This document shows positions 51,184 to 58,419 of a stretch of 62,009 nucleotides of DNA, in pieces (within the stretch, counting starts at the first letter, position 1; each line of letters opens with the position of its first letter). Origin of the DNA: Sphingobacterium siyangense. Its GTDB lineage: Bacteria; Bacteroidota; Bacteroidia; Sphingobacteriales; Sphingobacteriaceae. The notes beneath the pieces are model-generated. The model worked only from the letters and a program-made list of their open reading frames with translations, was not told where the DNA came from and searched no databases. The stretch is from positions 1 to 62,009 of the forward strand of contig NZ_VLKR01000033.1 of the NCBI RefSeq assembly GCF_007830445.1. The letters run 5' to 3'. A program made the position numbers and the translations under genes.

Positions 51184-53583
51184 ATGAGGAAATATCTACT
51201 TCTATTTATTTTGTTTTTTACGCTACAAGCATTAGCTCAACATCATACATCTGTGAAGATAATCGGTTATGTTAAAAATGCGGATGGAAAAGCGTTATCA
51301 GATGCGACGGTATATATTAAGAATACGGCGTATAGTACTTCAACAGATAAAGACGGACACTATATATTGGTGGTTGCGCCGGGAAAATATGAAATTATTG
51401 GTTCTAAAGTTGGATTCTTAGCTCATAAAGAGTCTGCTACAGTGACTATTGGTGAAAATAAGTACCTACAATTTGATTTAAATGCAGATCCGAATACAAC
51501 ATTGGACCAAGTCGTCGTTGCTGGCAAATCTGGTATTCAGGAGGTCCGAGAGTCACCTTTTAATGTAGTCGCGTTGGATGCTAAAGCAAGATATAATTCG
51601 ACGATGAACCTTACAGATCTCTTGGCAAAAGCTTCGGGAGTCAAAATAAGACAGGCTGGAGGTCTGGGGTCGGATGTTAATATCGCGATTAATGGATTCA
51701 CTGGGCGTAACATAAAGATTTTTATGGACGGTGTGCCTATGCAGGGTACAAGTTCCTCCTTCCAGCTCAATAATATTCCAGTGTCACTTGCTGAACGTAT
51801 TGAAATCTATAAAGGCGTAATACCCATTGAATTTGGATCTGACGCTTTGGGGGGAGTAATTAATATTGTAACTAATCAGAGTACGAATTCTTTTGTAGAT
51901 GCATCCTATTCGTATGGTACATATAATACACATCGCACCAATATTATCGTGGGGCACACAACTCCCAAAGGTTTCTCATTTCAGCTAAACGGATATCAAA
52001 ACTATTCGGATAATAGCTATAAAATAAAAAGCAGATTAAAAACGAATGGAAATACCAGTCGCGATACGATGTGGTTCAAGCGTTTTCATGGTGGTTATCA
52101 CAATGAGGGTTTAGTTGCTAAAGTTGGGTGGGTAAATAAACCTTGGGCGGATCGATTTTTTATTGGAGCGACATTGAGTCAGGATTATAAAGAAATCCAG
52201 AATGCTCCCGGAAATATAGAAACGGTCTACGGAGACGTGTTTCAAAAATCAAAAGGATTACAACCTACAATGGAATATTATAAAAGAGATCTGCTAATTA
52301 AGGGATTGACGGCGCGTGTAACCGCTAATTATAATTTTAGTCGAAATAGTACAGTAGATACGTCCAGTTATTCTTACAACTGGTTGGGGGAACGCATCAT
52401 TGCTGTGTCAAAAGGAGAGCGTGGTGTTGCAGGCCTTTCAGACTCAGATAATTCTAATTATTCTGGGACGGCTAATTTAAGCTATCGAATTAATGATCAG
52501 CATGCCATTACCCTGAATGATATCCAGACCGGTTTTGTAAGAAAATTAGTGTCAGATCTGCCCGAAGAATCGCTCAGTGAATTTGAAAAACTAAAAAGAC
52601 ATAGTTCAAAAAATGTACTTGGTTTATCCTATCGTTATCGTCATAGCCGCAGTTGGAACGTAAATGCTTTTGGTAAAAATTATTTACAGAAGGTTCGAGG
52701 ACCATATAATAATGGCGATGAAGCGCATCCGGATTATCAGGAAAAATCAGTATCGTACAATAAAATCGGTTATGGAATTGCCAGTACCTATTTCTGGAGG
52801 GAATTTCAGTTCAAGGCATCTTGGGAGCGGGCATATCGTTTACCTTCTGATAGGGACCTGTTTGGAGATGAGACGGAGGAAGTCGGTAATACAGACCTGA
52901 AACCAGAGAGTTCGATGAACTATAATCTTGGTGTGACCATGAATAAAGAATTTGGTCATGCACATGTAATCTATGTGGATGTCAATGGTTATTATAGAGA
53001 TACCAAAGATTTTATTAGGACCACATTTATGCCACGATCGCAATTAACAGAGCTTGTCAATTTTGGTAAGACGCGAACTATAGGAGTCGATCTTGAAGCC
53101 CGTTATTACTTTAAGAATATAGCAACTATTGGAGGAACATATACTTTTATGAACCTGTACAATAACGAAAAGACGAGAGATGCTGCTTCTGGTACAGTAG
53201 CGAATTCTACTTACAAAGATCATATGCCGAACATCCCCTACAATTTTGGCAACCTTGAGGCGGGTTATTATTTGCATCATCTAGGCGGTAAGGATAATGT
53301 ACTAAATCTGACTTACTCCTTTAATTATGTTGGGAAGTTTTATCTGAATTTTGAAAGTTTAGGTGATGCTGTCAATGGAGGAGAAAAGTATGCTCTTCCA
53401 ACACAAATATCACATGATTTTGGGGCTACTTATATGGTCAAAAACGGAAAGTACAATTTTACGCTTGAAGTGCAGAATTTAACCGGTGCCGAATTGGCGG
53501 ACAATTTTGGAATGCTCAAACCAGGGCGTGCTATCTATGGTAAGGTACGCTTCTATGTAATGAAAAGAACTAAAAATCAATAA
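51184..53583 (+). CDS. TonB-dependent siderophore receptor (XusA-like)
   Basis: From the ATG at 51184 the product has 799 residues. A signal peptide (MRKYLLLFILFFTLQALAQ) is followed by a carboxypeptidase-regulatory-like beta sandwich (about 25-110; VKIIGYVKNADGKALSDATVYI), a plug (about 125-230; ESPFNVVALDAKA, IEIYKGVIPIEFGSDALGGVINIV) and a 22-strand barrel ending in FYVMKRTKNQ. It lacks an STN domain, so it does not signal through FecR. With the DUF4374 lipoprotein immediately downstream (24-base gap) it matches the XusA-XusB xenosiderophore pair of Bacteroides. The frame is open 26 codons upstream but without signal-peptide character. Confidence 0.9.
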   Translation: MRKYLLLFILFFTLQALAQHHTSVKIIGYVKNADGKALSDATVYIKNTAYSTSTDKDGHYILVVAPGKYEIIGSKVGFLAHKESATVTIGENKYLQFDLNADPNTTLDQVVVAGKSGIQEVRESPFNVVALDAKARYNSTMNLTDLLAKASGVKIRQAGGLGSDVNIAINGFTGRNIKIFMDGVPMQGTSSSFQLNNIPVSLAERIEIYKGVIPIEFGSDALGGVINIVTNQSTNSFVDASYSYGTYNTHRTNIIVGHTTPKGFSFQLNGYQNYSDNSYKIKSRLKTNGNTSRDTMWFKRFHGGYHNEGLVAKVGWVNKPWADRFFIGATLSQDYKEIQNAPGNIETVYGDVFQKSKGLQPTMEYYKRDLLIKGLTARVTANYNFSRNSTVDTSSYSYNWLGERIIAVSKGERGVAGLSDSDNSNYSGTANLSYRINDQHAITLNDIQTGFVRKLVSDLPEESLSEFEKLKRHSSKNVLGLSYRYRHSRSWNVNAFGKNYLQKVRGPYNNGDEAHPDYQEKSVSYNKIGYGIASTYFWREFQFKASWERAYRLPSDRDLFGDETEEVGNTDLKPESSMNYNLGVTMNKEFGHAHVIYVDVNGYYRDTKDFIRTTFMPRSQLTELVNFGKTRTIGVDLEARYYFKNIATIGGTYTFMNLYNNEKTRDAASGTVANSTYKDHMPNIPYNFGNLEAGYYLHHLGGKDNVLNLTYSFNYVGKFYLNFESLGDAVNGGEKYALPTQISHDFGATYMVKNGKYNFTLEVQNLTGAELADNFGMLKPGRAIYGKVRFYVMKRTKNQ

Positions 53584-53606
53584 AATAGATAATTTTTAAT
53601 AAAATA

Positions 53607-54884
53607 ATGATGAATAGAACAAAAACCAAGTTTTTTAGCTTCGCTATGGTCTTTCTGGCTTTAGCGTCTTGTAGTAAGGATAATAATATTAATGATACAG
53701 ATCCTACACCAGTTGATCCAGAGAATCCTGAAGTTGTTGTCAAGGATAAATATTTCTTTGCGGGTGTGAATAATGGATTTACCTATGTTATGGCATTGGA
53801 TGATCTTGCAAAAGATACCGTTATTACCACAAAATATCCCGGTACGATCGAATATAATGGAAGCTTTACGCAATGGGGATATAATGGCACAAGTGCATTG
53901 TTTGCCATAGAATATCGTCAGGGTAACCCTGCTCCAGGTTCGGTGTTTCAGTTAAGTGCATCGGGAGCACTGAAGAAAATAGATGACTTTACATTGGATA
54001 AGGGGTTCAACAGTATCGGTTCTTTTAGTCATTACTTGGTAGCTATTGCCAATGGAGAAACATTGACTGCTCCAAATGATGGTAAAAAAGGATCGGTATT
54101 TTATTCAGTGAATATTTCGAATCAAAATCAGATCACGCCATATCCAGTACTTGGTGAAAACTATGTGAATGATTTTACAGCAAGTTTTGTAGGTTTAGCA
54201 GATGCCGGCAATGAAACTTTCTTAAGTGGGGTCAATTTAGCGGCAGGGCCTAGTGCTGTAGCCCCTCCAACAGATAAAATATATGTCGCAAAATTTGACG
54301 CGTCGATGAAAATTTTGACAAAATATGAAGATAGTCGCCTAAGTCCAACGGGTGGGCAATTTAGGTCGGCAAGATACGGTCAATTGGCGAATGACCAGGA
54401 AGGAAATACTTATGTGTTCTCTTCAGGCTATCAAGGCGTAAAACCTTCCGGTGCATTATTGATAAAAAAAGGAGCCGCAGCCTTTGATGCAAGCTATTTC
54501 TTTGATATTTCAGCAGCATCAGGAGGCTATGCACTTCGCAAAGTTTGGAATATCAAAGATGATTATTTTTTATTAGAAATGTATAATACCGCAGGAACTG
54601 CTTCAAGTGGAGGAACCGCAACACAGTATGGAGTTGTTAAAATGAGCGATAAATCGTTCAAAATGATAACAGACGGTTTCCCTGCTATTGACAAAATATC
54701 TAGCGTTGGCTGGCCATTTACAGCAGACGGAAAAGCCTATATTCCTGTAGTCACAACCGATGCGTATCCAACAGTTTATGTCGTAGACCCTGCAACTGCT
54801 AAAGCAACTAAAGGTGTCTCTATTTCTGATGCAACTTCTATCCCTGGATTGGGTAAATTGACTCCTCAGGCAGATATAAATTAG
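53607..54884 (+). CDS. DUF4374 surface lipoprotein (XusB-like siderophore-binding propeller)
   Basis: This 425-residue lipoprotein starts with a signal ending in FLALASCSKDNN (anchor C23), then a short acidic/proline linker (TDPTPVDPENPEV) that would lift it from the surface. The rest is the DUF4374 beta-propeller (YFFAGVNNGFTYVMALDDL; TASFVGLADAGNETFLSGV). In Bacteroides thetaiotaomicron the comparable XusB lipoprotein binds ferric enterobactin-type siderophores for the receptor XusA. It lies 24 bases after the receptor gene. A 17-bp hairpin follows its stop. Confidence 0.88.
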   Translation: MMNRTKTKFFSFAMVFLALASCSKDNNINDTDPTPVDPENPEVVVKDKYFFAGVNNGFTYVMALDDLAKDTVITTKYPGTIEYNGSFTQWGYNGTSALFAIEYRQGNPAPGSVFQLSASGALKKIDDFTLDKGFNSIGSFSHYLVAIANGETLTAPNDGKKGSVFYSVNISNQNQITPYPVLGENYVNDFTASFVGLADAGNETFLSGVNLAAGPSAVAPPTDKIYVAKFDASMKILTKYEDSRLSPTGGQFRSARYGQLANDQEGNTYVFSSGYQGVKPSGALLIKKGAAAFDASYFFDISAASGGYALRKVWNIKDDYFLLEMYNTAGTASSGGTATQYGVVKMSDKSFKMITDGFPAIDKISSVGWPFTADGKAYIPVVTTDAYPTVYVVDPATAKATKGVSISDATSIPGLGKLTPQADIN

Positions 54885-54904
54885 TTTTATTTACGTATTT
54901 GCAC

Positions 54905-54944
54905 TATTCTAAATTGCTCAATAATATTTGAGCAATTTAGAATA
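54905..54944 (+). promoter_or_regulatory. Perfect 17-bp hairpin between the DUF4374 and YncE genes
   Basis: TATTCTAAATTGCTCAA (54905-54921) and TTGAGCAATTTAGAATA (54928-54944) form a perfect stem with a 6-base loop. No T-run follows, so it may be a weak terminator or a stability element that sets different levels for the surface genes and the downstream genes. Confidence 0.55.
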
Positions 54945-54996
54945 CGAATAATAACTGAATCCACCGTGAATCAATATTTTAAAAATATAAGAAACT

Positions 54997-56019
54997 ATGG
55001 AGTACAAAATGATAAAAATTGCACTAGGTTGTTTGCTTTTCACAGTTATTGGACACAATGCATCTGCACAAGCTGTGAGAAAATCTACCAAAGTAGGAGA
55101 TGGGGTGTACGAACTCGTCTACAATGAAAAAAATAATCAGGTTTATGTAACAACAACCCGTGGAAATGCCGAAAAGCCAACAATATATGCCTTAGATGCA
55201 AATACACTAGCGGTTAAAGATTCCATTACACTCGAAAACGGTGCTTTTGGTCTTGGTATCAATCAAAAAACACAAATTATTTATGGTACAGTTACACGTG
55301 GAGCCGCTGTGATTGCAATTGACATAAAGACAGGCAAAACACTGGCCTCGATTACTAACGGACTGGAGAAAGGGCATACTCGAGAGGCTGTCGTAAATGA
55401 GAAAACCAATAAGATTTATGTTTCTGACGTGGGTGCTGGCGTATGGGAAATTGATGGTAAATCAAATACGTTCACACATATGCTGAATGGAATAAAAGGA
55501 GCTACTGGATTAGCGGTAGATGGAACACGCGATAGACTTTATGCCATCAGTAAGGGTAAAGTAGTGTTTTATAATCTAAAATCGGATGCTGTAATTGATA
55601 GCTTTTCAACTGGAGCCGAAAAGGCAATTAATCTAGCTTTGGATACAAAACGCAATCATTTATTTGTCTCGCATCAGACCGGGGCTGTCAGCGACCTAAA
55701 TGCTGAAAATGGAGAGCTGCTGAAAACTGTTCCAGCGGGTGAAGGTGCTCTGGGTATCGTTTATAGCGCACAAAAGGACGCTGTTTTTGTAGCTAACAGA
55801 GCTGCGGGCAATGTCACGGTCATTAACGCAAAAGACTATACTGTCCTTGCTACGGTAGAGAGCGGTTCTTTGCCCAATACCGTCGTAGTCGATCCCAAAG
55901 GGAATGCCTTTGTCAGCAACAAAGCGCAGGGAGGTGGACGTCCAAAAAAAGGAGAAAAACCAAAAGCGTCTAATGATCCTAACGGAGATATAGTTACCAA
56001 AATCAGTTTATTGAATTGA
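54997..56019 (+). CDS. Periplasmic YncE-type beta-propeller protein
   Basis: This 340-residue protein has a signal peptide (MIKIALGCLLFTVIGHNASAQ from the second methionine) and about seven YVTN-like blades (GVYELVYNEKNNQVYVTTTRGN; AVIAIDIKTGKTLASI; KIYVSDVGAGVWEIDGKSN), ending with a lysine/glycine-rich loop and a last strand. Such propellers recur beside siderophore receptors in Bacteroidota and may bind the ligand in the periplasm. The start is either 54997 or the ATG at 55009. It differs clearly from the propeller at 47125, so this is not a recent duplication. Confidence 0.85.
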   Translation: MEYKMIKIALGCLLFTVIGHNASAQAVRKSTKVGDGVYELVYNEKNNQVYVTTTRGNAEKPTIYALDANTLAVKDSITLENGAFGLGINQKTQIIYGTVTRGAAVIAIDIKTGKTLASITNGLEKGHTREAVVNEKTNKIYVSDVGAGVWEIDGKSNTFTHMLNGIKGATGLAVDGTRDRLYAISKGKVVFYNLKSDAVIDSFSTGAEKAINLALDTKRNHLFVSHQTGAVSDLNAENGELLKTVPAGEGALGIVYSAQKDAVFVANRAAGNVTVINAKDYTVLATVESGSLPNTVVVDPKGNAFVSNKAQGGGRPKKGEKPKASNDPNGDIVTKISLLN

Positions 56020-56060
56020 TTCTTTGGTGAAGGTTATCTAATGCGGAAAAAATATTATTT

Positions 56061-56324
56061 ATGAAAGAGGAAATTATTGAGACGATGAAAAATCGCGGAT
56101 GCATTATTACAGATAGGCAAAAATGGATCGTCGAGGCTGTTTGTCAGGTCGAGGTCATTGACAGTATTGATGATTTTTGGATAAAATTACGAGAGAATCG
56201 GTCTGTTTCCTGGTCTACTGTACGTACTACCTTCCGTTTTATGACCTTATGTGGAATTTTGCGTAGGGAATCGCGAGGCAACCGATCTGTATCTTATCGT
56301 TTAATGACCCAAGACAATACGTAG
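56061..56324 (+). CDS. Mini-Fur: winged-helix protein resembling the Fur N-terminal domain only
   Basis: At 87 residues this matches only the DNA-binding half of a Fur-family repressor: IITDRQKWIVEAV as the first helix, ISDSIDDFWIKLRENRSVSWSTVRTTFRFMTLCGILRRE as helix-turn-helix and wing (quoted loosely), and SVSYRLM as the last wing strand. The metal-binding dimerisation half (H-x-H and CxxC motifs) is absent, although C14, C28 and C63 could ligate. It lies 41 bases after the propeller gene inside the operon. It may be an iron-linked autoregulator, a dominant competitor of Fur, or a regulator sensing through another route. Confidence 0.7.
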   Translation: MKEEIIETMKNRGCIITDRQKWIVEAVCQVEVIDSIDDFWIKLRENRSVSWSTVRTTFRFMTLCGILRRESRGNRSVSYRLMTQDNT

Positions 56325-56374
56325 TATCTAATTTCCGCGAAACAAGCTCAGTTATCTAAACACAATTTTAAAAA

Positions 56375-57913
56375 ATGAAAAAAATATTTGTTGCAGCGTC
56401 ATTGTTCTTTGCAATGCAGGCACAGGCACAGGAAAGCACTTTGTTGAATAAAGAGTTTTGGACAGGTAGTCCAACGATAGAGGCTGTAAAATCTGAATTC
56501 TCAAAGAAAGCCTTTAATTTTAAAGAAGTCATGGCTGGTGATGATCCGCTGAGCTTAGCCATTAACAATGATGCACCCATTGATGTGATCAAATTTCTTG
56601 CTGGCCAGCCTGGCGTCGATTTCAAACGTGGTATTCACGAGGGGCGTACTTATTTACATGCTGCCGCGTCCAAAGGAAATGCCGAAGCGGTCGATTGTCT
56701 TATAAAGAGCGGTTCCGACATGAATTTTACCGATGCCCATGATCAGACAGCATTGAGTTATTCGGCCTATGTTGGTAAAACTACACTTCCCGTATTGGAG
56801 GCTTTTGTTAAAAATGGATTCGATGTCAATACAAAGTTTGAGAAAAAGGGCGGAGCAAATATTTTATTGTTGGCGGCTCCAGCAGATCACGATTTAGCGA
56901 TCACGGATTATCTTGTTTCTAAAGATGTTTCACTTCATTCAGTAGATAACAATGGTGCTACCATAGTTGACTATGCTGCTAAGTTGGGGAATGTGGATAT
57001 TCTGAGGAAGCTGATACAGAAAGGTGCGAAGTATACAGATAACTCGCTGACAATTGCAGCCCAGGGACCTTTCCGCAGCGCTAACACCATAGGTATTTAC
57101 AAGTTTCTTGTTGAAGATCTAAAACTGGATCCTAAAGCGACTAATAAACAAGGGCAAAATGTTTTGCATCTTATCGCCGGTAAGCAGGACCAAAGTGATA
57201 TTATCGCTTATTTCTTAGAGAAAGGAGTTGACGTTAACCAGAAAGACCGAAATGGTAACACTGCTTTTATGGGAATCGCCGGTATCAAAAGTGCCGAAAT
57301 TGTTGAGGGGGTATTGCCAAATGTAAAAGATATCAACGCTGTCAATAATAAAGGAGAATCTGCACTTACGAATGCCGTGAAAAGTTCAACGGCCGAAGTA
57401 GTATCATTATTAGTAAAAAGCGGAGCAAATGTAAAGCTTGAGCATAACGATGGACACAATTTAGCTTATATTGCAGTGGATGCATACCGTGGTGCTGGCG
57501 GCAGAGGTGGTTTTGGTGGAAGAAACGGAGGCGGACAAAGTGCTGCTCCAAAAATTTCTCCAGCAATAGATTTAGGAAACAAACTGGATCTCCTAAAGGA
57601 AAAGGGACTGAATGTGGCTGCTTCTGCTGCTGATGGAAGTACTCTGTACCATTTGGCCGTGACCAAAAATGATCCAGATCTACTTAAAAAGGTCTCAACT
57701 CTGGGAATAGATGTCAACGCGAAAAATGCTGAAGGGATGACCGCATTGCATAAAGCCGCCATGCTGGCTAAAAAAGATGATGTACTCCAGGTTTTAGTTG
57801 CCGCCGGTGCAAAAAAAGAACTGCAGACTTCTTTCGGAGAAACAGCATATGATCTAGCTTCTGAAAATGAGTTATTGAAACAAGCTAATATTTCCGTTGA
57901 TTTTCTAAAATAG
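56375..57913 (+). CDS. Exported ankyrin-repeat protein
   Basis: This 512-residue protein has a signal peptide (MKKIFVAASLFFAMQAQAQ) and about ten to twelve ankyrin repeats (GRTYLHAAASKGNAEAVDCLIKSG; DQTALSYSAYVGKT; GMTALHKAAMLAKKDDVLQVLVAAG). They are broken by a glycine-rich loop (about 372-390; GAGGRGGFGGRNGGG). Periplasmic ankyrin proteins are known partners of redox enzymes such as catalase in other bacteria. It sits 6 bases before the DUF2271 gene, in the heart of the electron-transfer part of the operon, so it may scaffold those proteins. Function is inferred only. Confidence 0.87.
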   Translation: MKKIFVAASLFFAMQAQAQESTLLNKEFWTGSPTIEAVKSEFSKKAFNFKEVMAGDDPLSLAINNDAPIDVIKFLAGQPGVDFKRGIHEGRTYLHAAASKGNAEAVDCLIKSGSDMNFTDAHDQTALSYSAYVGKTTLPVLEAFVKNGFDVNTKFEKKGGANILLLAAPADHDLAITDYLVSKDVSLHSVDNNGATIVDYAAKLGNVDILRKLIQKGAKYTDNSLTIAAQGPFRSANTIGIYKFLVEDLKLDPKATNKQGQNVLHLIAGKQDQSDIIAYFLEKGVDVNQKDRNGNTAFMGIAGIKSAEIVEGVLPNVKDINAVNNKGESALTNAVKSSTAEVVSLLVKSGANVKLEHNDGHNLAYIAVDAYRGAGGRGGFGGRNGGGQSAAPKISPAIDLGNKLDLLKEKGLNVAASAADGSTLYHLAVTKNDPDLLKKVSTLGIDVNAKNAEGMTALHKAAMLAKKDDVLQVLVAAGAKKELQTSFGETAYDLASENELLKQANISVDFLK

Positions 57914-57919
57914 AGACGT

Positions 57920-58405
57920 ATGATCCAAAAGTTAAAATATGTATTGATTTTTATTGCTGTTGCATCCGCTGTGATACATGTGAAAGCACAGTCCAGTACC
58001 AAGTATAAGTGCATGATTCAATTAAATAATTATTCTGGTCCCGCATCTTATATTGTGGTTTCTCTTGTGAATAAAAACGATGAGTACGAAAAAACACTTT
58101 ATATTCTAGGAAGCGATCAAAAATGGTATCCGGATCTCAAAGCCTGGCACAAGGCTTTTAAGAAAAAGCCTACGGATATCAGTGCGATTACTGGCGCATC
58201 TATTTCTGGTGGAGATCGCACTGTCATGAGTATTAACATCGATAACTCGAAACTCAATGCGGGTTATAAAATTCGCTTTGAGTCGGCTGTTGAGCACAAT
58301 CCCTATCATCAGAAAGACGCGGAAATACCTTTGACTACCGAAGGGCTTTCAAAAAAGACAGATGGTACGGGATATATACGTTATGTGAGATTTAGCACAA
58401 ATTAA
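57920..58405 (+). CDS. Exported DUF2271 protein with a probable flavinylation site
   Basis: This 161-residue protein has a signal peptide (MIQKLKYVLIFIAVASAVIHVKAQ) and a DUF2271 domain (about 30-160; VVSLVNKNDEYEKTLYILGSDQKWYPDLKAW). It contains D86-I-S-A-I-T91-G-A-S94, which fits the ApbE recognition pattern D-x-x-[S/T]-G-A-[S/T], with T91 as the residue that would carry FMN. DUF2271 proteins co-occur with PepSY membrane proteins and ApbE, as here: the PepSY reductase follows after 14 bases and ApbE after that. It is probably the periplasmic electron carrier or final iron reductase of the system. Confidence 0.85.
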   Translation: MIQKLKYVLIFIAVASAVIHVKAQSSTKYKCMIQLNNYSGPASYIVVSLVNKNDEYEKTLYILGSDQKWYPDLKAWHKAFKKKPTDISAITGASISGGDRTVMSINIDNSKLNAGYKIRFESAVEHNPYHQKDAEIPLTTEGLSKKTDGTGYIRYVRFSTN

Positions 58406-58419
58406 TTTTTCAATACTGC

